From positions 1 through 42,515 of the forward strand of contig CAMEPL010000014.1 of the NCBI GenBank assembly GCA_945931665.1: a stretch of 42,515 nt of DNA. Reading direction: 5' to 3'. The position numbers and the translations under genes are program-made. The notes beneath the pieces are model-generated. The model saw only the letters and a program-made list of their open reading frames with translations, did no database searches and was not told where the DNA came from. Origin of the DNA: an uncultured Clostridium sp. (GTDB taxonomy: Bacteria; Bacillota; Clostridia; Peptostreptococcales; Peptostreptococcaceae). This document shows, piece by piece, positions 26,890 through 35,029 of the stretch; within the stretch, counting starts at the first letter, position 1; every line of letters starts with the position of its first letter.

Positions 26890-27828
26890 ATGAGAAAAGC
26901 CGTTTACTTTTTTTGTACAGACTATGAAAGAGATGAAGTTGCCCCAAGAGTTTTAGATTATTTAAAAGAAAATTATAACTTAAAATTATCAAACTTTAAA
27001 TTCGCATATAAAGATGTCTACGAATATACAGATGAGAGAGGTAATTTATTTTCATTTGTTGAAACTGCTAAAGTTTTAAGTTATGATTACGATTTATATA
27101 TACCTCTATTAAATAAGTATTTCAAAGATTATGATGTAGCTGGTGTAGTAAATTGGCATGGTGGTAAAAATGCACCCGACAAAATCCTAACTGTTCACTC
27201 AACTGGTGATGTTGTCGGAAAAATATTTGCACCATCAAACCCAATTTTCCTTAGAAATCTTCTATTAGCTATAGAAGAAAATCGTATAAAATCAAACTTG
27301 GATGATTTTAAAACTATGACTGAAGCAACGCATTGGACAGGTACAATTCAGGGGCAAGATATAAACTTAATCGATAAATATCAAGTGCCTATATTTGATA
27401 TAGAAATAGGTAGCACACTTGAAAGTTGGAAAAATCCTATTGCAGAAGGCGTACTTGCTGATTCTCTATTTAGAGTTTTTGATGATGATATTAATCCAGA
27501 ATTAAAAGACATAAAAGTACTTCTTTGTGCTGGAGGAATGCATTTTGAAGAAACTTTCTCAAATGTAATAATAAACACTGAAAATCCAATTTCAATAGGC
27601 CATATTTTATCTAACCAATGGATGATCCAAGGTGAATATGATAAAGAAGAAAATTATCAATATCTAAAAAAATGTGTAGATTCTATTTCTATGAAAATAG
27701 ATGGAATCGTAATTCATGATAATTTAAAATCATCTTACAAAAATGCTGTTAAAAAACTCGGCGAGGAACTTGGTATTCCTGTATTTAAGCATAAAAAACT
27801 TAAAAAACCTGCAGAATTACCAATCTAA
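26890..27828 (+). CDS. Divergent D-aminoacyl-tRNA deacylase (DTD2/DtdA-like) protein
   Basis: 312 residues. The protein follows the archaeal and plant DTD2 family along its length: FFCTDYERDEVAPRVLDYL start, VHSTGD (102-107), EATHWTG (145-151), EIGSTLESWKN (172-182), GGMHF (215-219) and IGHIL (236-240). DTD2 strips D-amino acids from tRNA. But two motifs differ from the archaeal pattern as I remember it: THHGP is THWTG here and GGTHYAPR is GGMHFEET, which may change the activity. Placed 41 bases after dpaL and probably co-transcribed, so D-diaminopropionate or another D-amino compound is a plausible context. Fold assignment is good; function is inference. Confidence 0.75.
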   Translation: MRKAVYFFCTDYERDEVAPRVLDYLKENYNLKLSNFKFAYKDVYEYTDERGNLFSFVETAKVLSYDYDLYIPLLNKYFKDYDVAGVVNWHGGKNAPDKILTVHSTGDVVGKIFAPSNPIFLRNLLLAIEENRIKSNLDDFKTMTEATHWTGTIQGQDINLIDKYQVPIFDIEIGSTLESWKNPIAEGVLADSLFRVFDDDINPELKDIKVLLCAGGMHFEETFSNVIINTENPISIGHILSNQWMIQGEYDKEENYQYLKKCVDSISMKIDGIVIHDNLKSSYKNAVKKLGEELGIPVFKHKKLKKPAELPI

Positions 27829-27862
27829 TAAATTTTATATTAAATAAAACGTAAAATTAAAT

Positions 27863-27900
27863 AAAAAAGCTGTCATCCTAAAATTAGTCGACAGCTTTTT
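27863..27900. terminator. Bidirectional terminator, dpaL operon / YitT gene
   Basis: AAAAAAGCTGTC / GACAGCTTTTT stem with A- and T-runs on both flanks, between two convergent genes. Confidence 0.85.
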
Positions 27901-27904
27901 ATAT

Positions 27905-28780
27905 TTAATTTGTTTGTGTTTCTTCTTTCTTCTTTTTAATATGTTTACCGACAATCTCATTTACATCAGTTATTGTAACAAACGCAGAATAATCGTCCGC
28001 TGCGACTATTTTTTTAAGTTCTGGTATTTCTATTCTCGTTACTACTGCATATAATACGACTTTCTTCCCACTTATCAATCCTTCACCTTCTAACATTGTA
28101 ACGGTTCTTCCTAAGTGTTTATATATACTGTTTGCAATTTCCTCGCCATGATTAGTTATAATCATAGCTGCTTTCGCTTGCTCAAATCCTTCAGATACCA
28201 TATCTATAATCTTAAAAGTTATAAAGTATGTCAGTATTGAGTAAAGTGCTCTATCCCATCCAAATAAAAAGCCTGATATACCATATATAAAAAAGTTTAA
28301 AAACATTACTACTTGCCCTACAGAAAATGATGTCTTTTTATTTATTAATATAGCGACCACTTCTGTTCCATCTAAGCATGCACCAAACTTAATAACAAAT
28401 CCAACACCTATACCTAAAAGTAATCCACCAAATACTGTTGCCAAAAGCACATCATTAGTTAATTCAGGTATTGGCTTAAATTGTTCTAATAAAAGAGATA
28501 GTATTACCATTGCATAAGCAGCTCTTATTAAAAAACTCTTACCTAATTGTTTATATCCTAAAATTAAAAACGGGATATTTAGTGCAAATGTAAGAATACT
28601 TAATTTAATTTTAGTTACATAACTTACCATAATTGAGATACCTATTATTCCCCCATCAATTATATTATTAGGTACCAAGAATATCTCTAAAGCTATGGCA
28701 GCAAAAGTAGCTCCTACTGTTATAAGTAAAAAAGAAAGGAAATTACTCAACATACTTTTGTTCTTGCTACTACTTGTCAT
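27905..28780 (-). CDS. YitT family membrane protein
   Basis: 291 residues from the ATG at 28780, which has AAAGGAGG seven bases upstream; the frame extends 12 codons further without a site. Five to six membrane segments (about 18-180) form the YitT/DUF161 core with FGGLLLGIGVGFVIKFGACLDGTEVVA. The C-terminal cytoplasmic DUF2179 domain (about 205-285) has the GRTVTMLEGEGLISGKKVVLYAVVTRIE pattern. Role unknown; the C-terminal domain resembles small-ligand regulatory folds. Transcribed alone. Confidence 0.9.
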   Translation of the reverse strand: MTSSSKNKSMLSNFLSFLLITVGATFAAIALEIFLVPNNIIDGGIIGISIMVSYVTKIKLSILTFALNIPFLILGYKQLGKSFLIRAAYAMVILSLLLEQFKPIPELTNDVLLATVFGGLLLGIGVGFVIKFGACLDGTEVVAILINKKTSFSVGQVVMFLNFFIYGISGFLFGWDRALYSILTYFITFKIIDMVSEGFEQAKAAMIITNHGEEIANSIYKHLGRTVTMLEGEGLISGKKVVLYAVVTRIEIPELKKIVAADDYSAFVTITDVNEIVGKHIKKKKEETQTN

Positions 28781-29119
28781 TCTTATCCTCCTTTTCTTAT
28801 TTAATAAAAATAACAAATGATTATTCTAACTATTTATTTTTCTTGAATGTATTTTGTATTTTGGTCCGTATTATTTATAATTTCATTTATTTTATTAAAA
28901 ATCCTTCTTATATTTAATTTTTTTACAATATTTTAACATTTTCGACTATTCTTGATTTAAAATTATAAATTGGATTATTTTTAAATATGAAATAAGATTT
29001 ATTAAGACTTAGACTGGTAATTTTAGTAGTATTTTTATTATCTAAAATAATATTAGAAATGATCTAATTATAAATAGTGCTTATTTTATTCTTATGCTTA
29101 AAATATGATATTTATTCAA
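28781..29119. other. Intergenic AT-rich stretch
   Basis: Divides the minus-strand YitT gene from the terminator of the cell-wall hydrolase gene. It is strongly AT-rich. I see no open frame of note, no convincing promoter pair and no strong hairpin; it must hold the YitT promoter, which I could not place. Confidence 0.5.
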
Positions 29120-29157
29120 AAGCCAGAAGATATGTACTTTGCTTATCTTCTGGCTTA
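29120..29157 (-). terminator. Terminator of the SH3b/NlpC gene
   Basis: AGCCAGAAGATA / TATCTTCTGGCT stem, T-rich on the minus-strand exit (TTTTGAATA), directly after the stop at 29167. Confidence 0.8.
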
Positions 29158-29166
29158 TATTATTAA

Positions 29167-30522
29167 TTATAAAACTCTTCTACCGTTTACAAATGAATTT
29201 TTGTAATAATTAGTATTCATATTTGCAATTACTATTTTCTTTTGGCTATAAGATGCATGTATCATTTGACCGTTTCCCATATAAAGTCCAACATGTGATA
29301 CTTGACCATTATTAGCACCGTTAGTATCAAAGAATACTAAATCCCCTGCTCTTAAGTTGTTCCAACTTACATATGTACCATATTTACTTTGTTCACTTGA
29401 AGTTCTAGGTAAAACTATACCTGCTTTATTTTTAAATACATAATATGTAAATCCTGAACAGTCGAAACTGTTTGGCCCTTGAGCTCCCCATACATATGGT
29501 TTACCTAATAACGTCTTTGCATATGCTATTACTGCACTAGCACTTGCCGATACTGACGTATTACTATTATTTGATGATGAGCTTGAAGATGGTTTTGTAG
29601 ACTGTAAATACTGACTACTTACATATCCTGTACTTCCATTGTAATTTATTTTTGACCATCCATTAGATGTTGATATTACTGTTACACTTTGACCATATGA
29701 TAATTTTCCTAGCTTTGAATAACTTGTTGATGGTCCTGTTCTAACATTTAGTCCTGCTGTTGTATTTACATACATTACTGTATCTGTAGTTTGAGAATTT
29801 GAACCTGATGATGGTTTTATAGATTGTAAATATTGACTACTTACATATCCTGTACTTCCATTGTAATTTATTTTTGACCATCCATTAGATGTTGATATTA
29901 CTGTTACACTTTGACCATATGATAATTTTCCTAGCTTTGAATAACTTGTTGATGGTCCTGTTCTAACATTTAGTCCTGCTGTTGTATTTACATACATTAC
30001 TGTATCTGTAGTTTGAGAATTTGAACCTGATGATGGTTTTATAGATTGTAAATATTGACTACTTACATATCCTGTACTTCCATTGTAATTTATTTTTGAC
30101 CATCCATTAGATGTTGATATTACTGTTACACTTTGACCATATGATAATTTTCCTAGCTTTGAATAACTTGTAGACGGTCCTGTTCTAACATTTAGTCCTT
30201 CTCTTGCGTTTACATATTGTATTGTTGTGCTAGTTTCTGAATTTACACTTGCTACATAGTCTTTATATATGTATCCTGTTTTTCCATTATACTTAGCATT
30301 TACCCAATCTCCACTTGTACTTAAAACTTCAATAGAGCTTCCTTTCGAAATTACAGTTATTGAAGAATAACTTGTAGATGGGCCTGTTCTAAAATGTACA
30401 TTTTCCGTTACTGTTGTAATGTGACTTGCCGCATCTACTGTCGATATATTTGCTAATGGTAAAACAATCGAAGTTGCCGCAATCGCCGCTCCTGCTATTA
30501 TATATGATTTATTTATATTCAT
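29167..30522 (-). CDS. Secreted SH3b-repeat NlpC/P60 peptidoglycan hydrolase
   Basis: 451 residues from the ATG at 30522, with GGGAGG ten bases upstream; the TTG six codons earlier overlaps that site. A signal peptide (about 1-31, ending near SVDA) is followed by one divergent and three near-identical bacterial SH3 domains (LNVRTGPSTSYSKLGKL repeats, about 74 residues each), a Ser/Asn-rich linker, and a C-terminal NlpC/P60 domain. The catalytic triad is Cys355 (FDCSG), His410 (SHVGLY) and His422 (MIHAS). It probably cuts peptide stems (gamma-D-Glu-diamino acid type) in cell-wall turnover. Two WalR-like boxes lie upstream, fitting cell-wall stress control. Monocistronic between two terminators. 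Confidence 0.93.
   Translation of the reverse strand: MNINKSYIIAGAAIAATSIVLPLANISTVDAASHITTVTENVHFRTGPSTSYSSITVISKGSSIEVLSTSGDWVNAKYNGKTGYIYKDYVASVNSETSTTIQYVNAREGLNVRTGPSTSYSKLGKLSYGQSVTVISTSNGWSKINYNGSTGYVSSQYLQSIKPSSGSNSQTTDTVMYVNTTAGLNVRTGPSTSYSKLGKLSYGQSVTVISTSNGWSKINYNGSTGYVSSQYLQSIKPSSGSNSQTTDTVMYVNTTAGLNVRTGPSTSYSKLGKLSYGQSVTVISTSNGWSKINYNGSTGYVSSQYLQSTKPSSSSSSNNSNTSVSASASAVIAYAKTLLGKPYVWGAQGPNSFDCSGFTYYVFKNKAGIVLPRTSSEQSKYGTYVSWNNLRAGDLVFFDTNGANNGQVSHVGLYMGNGQMIHASYSQKKIVIANMNTNYYKNSFVNGRRVL
29599..30213 (-). repeat. 222-bp tandem repeat encoding SH3b domains
   Basis: Units begin at 29599, 29821 and 30043. The first two differ at two bases by eye over 222 positions. The third is identical for about 130 bases and then diverges. 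Each unit is 74 codons, one SH3b domain plus linker. The near identity at synonymous sites means recent duplication or gene conversion, and such arrays readily change copy number. Confidence 0.93.
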
Positions 30523-30581
30523 AATATCTATTCCTCCCAATAATTAGATACTTTTTACTTTTTTTAACTTTACATTTATAT

Positions 30582-30598
30582 TGTTACATTTTTGTAAC
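30582..30598 (+). promoter_or_regulatory. WalR-like box 1
   Basis: TGTTAC, ATTTT, TGTAAC: an exact match to the TGTWAH-N5-TGTWAH direct repeat known for WalR (YycF) in Bacillus and Staphylococcus. Located 60 bases before the start of a NlpC/P60 hydrolase gene, a classic WalR target class, on the strand opposite to the gene. Confidence 0.5.
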
Positions 30599-30616
30599 TT
30601 TTTTTCAAGTATTTTT

Positions 30617-30633
30617 TGTAACTTTTTTGTAAC
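30617..30633 (+). promoter_or_regulatory. WalR-like box 2
   Basis: TGTAAC, TTTTT, TGTAAC: a second exact TGTWAH-N5-TGTWAH match, 35 bases from the first. The T-rich background makes chance matches easier, but two full matches within 52 bases in front of a cell-wall hydrolase gene is suggestive. Confidence 0.5.
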
Positions 30634-30659
30634 TCTTACAAAATTTAAATTTTCAAAAA

Positions 30660-30712
30660 AAATAAACTCCCTTTATTCCAAGCACTTAAGCATTATAAAG
30701 AGAGTTTATTTC
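30660..30712 (-). terminator. Terminator of pepT
   Basis: AAATAAACTC...GAGTTTATTT stem of about 16 bp with one internal mismatch, followed on the minus strand by a long T-run, 16 bases past the stop. Confidence 0.8.
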
Positions 30713-30727
30713 TTTAAAAAATTTTAT

Positions 30728-31951
30728 TTAGTTTTTATTATTTTTTACTATATTTATTATTACTTGTTTAGCTTTTTCCATTTCTTCAGCAACTGCATAC
30801 TCATAATATCCATGGAAGTTATATCCACCTGTAAATAAGTTTGGTGTCGGTATACCCATATATGAAATTCTAGCTCCATCAGTTCCTCCACGAATTGGAA
30901 CTATTTTAGCTTCTACATCAGCATCTTTCATTGCTTTTTTAGCCAAGTCAATTATATACATCACAGGTTCTATTTTTTCTTTCATATTATAGTAACTATC
31001 TTTTATTTCAACAATTATTCTATCTTCTCCATATTTTTGTTGTAGAGTTTTTGTAATTTCTCTTATCTTAGCCTTTCTTTCTTCTAATCCATTTAAATCA
31101 AAATCTCTAAGTATATAAGATAATTCAGCCTTATCTACTTCTCCACTAATTGAATTAAGCATATAAAATCCTTCATATCCTTGTGTATTTTCAGGTACTT
31201 CATCTTTAGGAAGCATAGAGTTAAACTCTGCTGCTACACTAGCTGCATTTATCATAACATTATATGCATACCCTGGATGTACACTCTTTCCTATTATTTT
31301 TACATTTACGCTAGCCGCATTGAAATTTTCATATTCTAATTCTCCAATTTCTCCACCATCTACTGTATATGCAAAATCTGCTTTAAATTTATCAACATCA
31401 AAGAAATCAGCCCCTCTACCAACTTCTTCATCTGGTGTAAAACATACGTTTATATCTGTATGTTTTATTTCTGGATGCTCAACTATATACTTTAAAGCCT
31501 CTATTATTTCAGTTATTCCCGCTTTATCATCAGCACCAAGTAAAGTTGTACCATCTGAAGTTATTATAGTTTTTCCTATTTTATCTTCTAAAGTATTAAA
31601 TTCTTTTGGCGATAGTATTATATTTTGCTCTTTGTTTACAACTATATCACCACCGTTGTAATTTTTATGTATTTGTGGATTAACTCCTTTTCCACTAGCT
31701 GCTGGTGATGTATCCATATGAGCTATAAATCCTATTTTTTTTAGTTGTTTATCTGTGTTAGATTTTAGAGTTGCATAAACATATCCTCTTTCATCCATAT
31801 GCACATCTTCTAAACCTATTTCTTTTAAATCTTCTACTAATATTCTTCCTAAATCCTTTTGAATCTCTGTACTTGGAACTGTTTCTGAATCTTCACTACT
31901 TGTTGTGTGTACTTTTGCATATTTTATAAATCTATTTATTAAATCTTGCAT
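30728..31951 (-). CDS. pepT: Peptidase T (tripeptide aminopeptidase)
   Basis: 407 residues, the usual PepT length. This M20B di-zinc enzyme removes the N-terminal residue of tripeptides in the cytoplasm. Visible are FIAHMDTSPA with the first metal His and Asp, the GADDKAG metal-bridging Asp region, the catalytic CFTPDEEVGRGADFF, TVDGG and the C-terminal GGTDGARISYMG and NLFTGGYNFHG lines. The ATG has AGGAGG upstream. Monocistronic. It fits a peptide- and amino-acid-fermenting anaerobe. Confidence 0.95.
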   Translation of the reverse strand: MQDLINRFIKYAKVHTTSSEDSETVPSTEIQKDLGRILVEDLKEIGLEDVHMDERGYVYATLKSNTDKQLKKIGFIAHMDTSPAASGKGVNPQIHKNYNGGDIVVNKEQNIILSPKEFNTLEDKIGKTIITSDGTTLLGADDKAGITEIIEALKYIVEHPEIKHTDINVCFTPDEEVGRGADFFDVDKFKADFAYTVDGGEIGELEYENFNAASVNVKIIGKSVHPGYAYNVMINAASVAAEFNSMLPKDEVPENTQGYEGFYMLNSISGEVDKAELSYILRDFDLNGLEERKAKIREITKTLQQKYGEDRIIVEIKDSYYNMKEKIEPVMYIIDLAKKAMKDADVEAKIVPIRGGTDGARISYMGIPTPNLFTGGYNFHGYYEYAVAEEMEKAKQVIINIVKNNKN

Positions 31952-32109
31952 TATAACTCCTCCTATTATTGTAATTTTATTGTTTTAAATATTTGGGTTT
32001 AGTATTTGTATTATCTACACTTTTTCAAAAAACTATCACCTTAAACCACTAAATTTGTTTTTATTTGGATAATTTTATAATATCATGATTTTCAATCTTT
32101 TTCCTATGC

Positions 32110-32143
32110 AAAAAAATAGATTTGAAAATTAATTCAAATCTAT
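32110..32143 (-). terminator. Terminator overlapping the end of murI
   Basis: ATAGATTTGAA / TTCAAATCTAT stem followed on the minus strand by TTTTTTT. The upstream arm includes the last bases of the murI stop codon. Confidence 0.85.
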
Positions 32144-32916
32144 CTAGCTAATAACTTATTAGAAAGCTTCATATATTTTTGATCATTACTTGAATTGTAA
32201 ATCTCTATCTTTCCAACATTATCTCTTGTATTTAGTTCATGTTTTTCTTCTAAAACTTCTTTTAGATGTCTGCAAGTTCCTTTATTTCCGTCTACTAACT
32301 TTGTGTTTTTTGGTAAAAATTGATTTAAGTAATCTCTATAGAATATAAAATGTGTACATCCTAAAACGACACTATCAAGGTTATCCATATTTACATTTTT
32401 ATAGTAGTCTTTTAATTGGTCTATTACTATATTTTTGTCATCTAATAAGTCATTCTCAACTATTTCAACAAGTTTTGGACAAGGCATCTTAACAACTTTG
32501 TTATTTCCTCTAAACTTGTGCATTAATGTCTCAAATTTCTTTTCTTTCAAAGTTAGTGGTGTTGCCATAACTACTATATTATTGTTTTTAACTCCTTGCG
32601 TTGCAACTTTTAAAGCTGGTTCCATACCTATTATAGGAAGATCTTTATATTTCTTTCTAAGGTAGTTTGCAGAAGCACTTGTAGCTGTATTACATGCTAT
32701 AACTACTGCTTTTACTCCTTTTGATATAAAAAAATCTATTATCTCAACACATCTTTCGGTAATTTGCTCTTTTGTTTTCACGCCATAAGGAGCATATGCC
32801 GAATCTCCAAAATAGATAAAATCTTCATTTGGCATAAGCTCTTTTAAATCTCTAAGAACACTTATTCCACCTAAACCTGAATCAAAAACTCCTATAGCTT
32901 TTTTACTATTATCCAT
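32140..32916 (-). CDS. murI: Glutamate racemase
   Basis: 258 residues. MurI converts L- to D-glutamate for peptidoglycan. The opening GVFDSGLGGISVLRDL has the catalytic-site Asp12-Ser13. The two catalytic cysteines are Cys75 (IACNTATS) and Cys187 (LGCTHF), both intact, with FGDSAYAPYG in between. The C-terminus continues past the usual end with a short Lys-rich tail. Start ATG with CGGAGGTAC upstream; own promoter at 32973-33001. Confidence 0.95.
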   Translation of the reverse strand: MDNSKKAIGVFDSGLGGISVLRDLKELMPNEDFIYFGDSAYAPYGVKTKEQITERCVEIIDFFISKGVKAVVIACNTATSASANYLRKKYKDLPIIGMEPALKVATQGVKNNNIVVMATPLTLKEKKFETLMHKFRGNNKVVKMPCPKLVEIVENDLLDDKNIVIDQLKDYYKNVNMDNLDSVVLGCTHFIFYRDYLNQFLPKNTKLVDGNKGTCRHLKEVLEEKHELNTRDNVGKIEIYNSSNDQKYMKLSNKLLAR

Positions 32917-32972
32917 TAAAGTACCTCCGATATGGTTTTAATTATTTCTCTGCACATATTATTACTTCTACT

Positions 32973-33001
32973 ATTATAAAATATATATCCTATTTATACA
33001 A
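32973..33001 (-). promoter_or_regulatory. Promoter of murI
   Basis: Minus-strand TTGTAT (32996-33001), 17-base spacer, TATAAT (32973-32978). Confidence 0.55.
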
Positions 33002-33106
33002 AAAAAATATTTTTTTCTATGGGATTTTTGTAAATTTAATACACTATTAGTCAAAATTTTAATAAATATGGTTAAATTACAAACCTATATCTAGGTAATA
33101 TACAAC

Positions 33107-34468
33107 TTATAGTGTAATGATATAATTTTGGACTTTATTTATTTTATCTATTGTTTGAGTTTTCATATATTCTATATAGTTTTCTTGCCATAGATAATAA
33201 TAAGTTCTTTCTTTAAATATCTCATTTAAAAAATTAAATTTGCCCATTTGGACTTCTTCAAAAAATATAAATTTTCCCAATAGCGCAAGTTCAATCTCTC
33301 CAAGACTATCAAATAATACTTTATATTCTTTATTATAAAAACAATCTGCCTTTAAGATATCACAAAAATCATCAAAGGAATTTATCCTTTCTTTAATAAT
33401 CTCAACTTTTTTATTGATATTATCTTCCTCTTCTATTTCGTATAATAAACTTCTAAATTCATAATCATTCAATTTATTTTCTGTTACAACAAATTTAGTT
33501 TTATTAAAATCTTCTTCTAAAAATCTATCACAGACTACTGCTAGATTTTCTATACAATCTTGTACTATATATTCCTTTAATTCATCTATAAATCTATTTT
33601 TATATAAATTTATATATTGAATCTCTTTTTCATCGTTTATATTTAATTGTCCTATCATTGTGTCAACTGCTTTACTTACTTCTTGTTCTATATTATCTAA
33701 ACTTAAATTGCTTTTTAAATAATCAATTTCTTCCTTAAAAATATATAAATTTTCGAATTCTCCATCTATCATTATTGATAGTATCGTGTTATTTATCACA
33801 AGTTCAAATATATTTGTCAGTAAATCTCTATAATTTAATTTATATCTCCTTGCATTTATATCTAATAAATTTTCTATTTCTTTTGATTCAAAGTGGTTAC
33901 AAAATCTATTTTCTATTTCTATAGTTTCTAAATAATTCTTGATATAATAAATACCTTCTAGATTATAATCCCCAAATACTAACGGATAATCTACACTTAT
34001 TTTAATATCCTGGGCATTAAACTTCATATCATATACCTCGAAGAAATTACTAAATTCTTTAATTAAAGTATCATTATAAGCTATTAATTCTGTATTATAT
34101 TTATTTTTGCATACTCTATCGTAAATTTGCTTTGTCTCTTCAAGTAAATATTTTAATTTTTCTTCTCCTCTTTTAAAAATCTCTTCTATAGAATTATATT
34201 TCAATAAATCTATAGAGCTGTCCATATCAAAATTATCTCTAAAATTAATATCCATCGTATAGTAAATTGATTCTAATAATTGTTCCCCAACTTCTACAGT
34301 TACTGATGTACTAAAATTCCCACAATATTTTTGTATTTTCTTATTTAACAAATGACCAATGCTTTGCTGAACACTTAGTATAAATTTTTCACTAAATTTT
34401 TTATTTAAGTAACCCCATTTAAGAATATTTATTGTGTAGTCTTTTGTTATACTTCCTAATAATTTCAT
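33107..34468 (-). CDS. DUF6179 family protein (probable), unknown function
   Basis: 453 residues, largely alpha-helical, no signal peptide and no membrane segments. It recalls the DUF6179 family, which I remember as a neighbour of DUF6323 in clostridia; the pairing here supports this. Helical stretches such as EEIFKRGEEKLKYLLEETKQIYDRV (near residue 105) and a final run of Tyr/Trp-rich helices are visible, but no catalytic motif. The start is 3 bases after the DUF6323 stop with AGGTGAG reaching into the upstream gene, so translation is coupled and the two proteins probably act together, perhaps as a complex. The gene is clearly real; its role is unknown. Confidence 0.65.
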   Translation of the reverse strand: MKLLGSITKDYTINILKWGYLNKKFSEKFILSVQQSIGHLLNKKIQKYCGNFSTSVTVEVGEQLLESIYYTMDINFRDNFDMDSSIDLLKYNSIEEIFKRGEEKLKYLLEETKQIYDRVCKNKYNTELIAYNDTLIKEFSNFFEVYDMKFNAQDIKISVDYPLVFGDYNLEGIYYIKNYLETIEIENRFCNHFESKEIENLLDINARRYKLNYRDLLTNIFELVINNTILSIMIDGEFENLYIFKEEIDYLKSNLSLDNIEQEVSKAVDTMIGQLNINDEKEIQYINLYKNRFIDELKEYIVQDCIENLAVVCDRFLEEDFNKTKFVVTENKLNDYEFRSLLYEIEEEDNINKKVEIIKERINSFDDFCDILKADCFYNKEYKVLFDSLGEIELALLGKFIFFEEVQMGKFNFLNEIFKERTYYYLWQENYIEYMKTQTIDKINKVQNYIITL

Positions 34469-34471
34469 ATT

Positions 34472-34906
34472 TTAAAACTCACCTATAAGCTTAAATTCTT
34501 TTGTAAATTCGTCTATAGCCCCCTGTATTTGTAGTATTTCACCCCTCTTTTCATCATAAGTTCTCTCTAGTATTTCAATAACTTCATCATCAGACAGCAA
34601 ATCTAGCACTTGATTCTTGAAATAATAAAAAATCTCTTGCATATCATTTATATTCTCAACATAGTTATCTTTATCTGTGTATGGTGAGGAATACACAATT
34701 TCTATAATTTTTTCAAGCGCTTCTGTACTAGTTTCAATACGCCCTATTTTAATTAATGTTTCATTTGTATGTTTTATAATGTCATTTATATCTTTTGGGC
34801 TTAAAACAAGACCGTAATTTATAGATTCATCATTTAGTTTCATTAACTTTTTACTGGATTGCTCCGAAATATCATTCATTGTAAACCTCAATATATTGTT
34901 TTCCAT
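34472..34906 (-). CDS. DUF6323 family protein, unknown function
   Basis: 144 residues. The pattern FTMNDISEQSSKKLMKLNDESINYGLVLSPKDINDIIKHTNETLIKIGRIE in outline, then SPYTDKDNYVENINDMQEIFYYFKNQVLDLLSDDEVIEIL, agrees with DUF6323 as I recall it. Helical, cytoplasmic, no known activity. The ATG has AGGAGTG upstream. First gene of a two-gene operon with DUF6179, driven by the TTGACA promoter at 35000-35028 and separated from it by a leader of about 85 nt. Confidence 0.7.
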   Translation of the reverse strand: MENNILRFTMNDISEQSSKKLMKLNDESINYGLVLSPKDINDIIKHTNETLIKIGRIETSTEALEKIIEIVYSSPYTDKDNYVENINDMQEIFYYFKNQVLDLLSDDEVIEILERTYDEKRGEILQIQGAIDEFTKEFKLIGEF

Positions 34907-34938
34907 AAATTTTCACTCCTATTTTTTTATTAAAGGTG

Positions 34939-34967
34939 TTGACTTTTTATTTACGATATGATATAGT
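34939..34967 (+). promoter_or_regulatory. Plus-strand promoter facing the DUF6323 promoter
   Basis: TTGACT (34939-34944), 17-base spacer, TATAGT (34962-34967). It points toward the minus-strand promoter at 35000-35028, so the two are convergent and less than 35 bases apart. Confidence 0.5.
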
Positions 34968-34994
34968 ATAATTGATATATTTTATTTCATTCTG

Positions 34995-35020
34995 AGTATA
35001 TATTAGTACTAATATATACT
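34995..35020. promoter_or_regulatory. 26-bp perfect palindrome, operator of the DUF6323-DUF6179 operon
   Basis: Arms AGTATATATTAGT and ACTAATATATACT are exact complements. The site covers the -10 and most of the spacer of the minus-strand promoter, the classic place for a repressor dimer. The half-site AGTATATATT is also found in the palindrome in front of the GntR gene at 42305-42361. Confidence 0.7.
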
Positions 35021-35028
35021 TTTGTCAA
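35000..35028 (-). promoter_or_regulatory. Promoter of DUF6323-DUF6179
   Basis: Minus-strand consensus TTGACA (35023-35028), 17-base spacer, TAATAT (35000-35005), overlapped by the palindrome at 34995-35020. Confidence 0.65.
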
Positions 35029-35029
35029 C

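Noticed and set aside
29599-30213. CRISPR array from the regular repeats
   Set aside because: The period is 222 bases with no short repeat-spacer pattern, and the units encode SH3b domains in frame.
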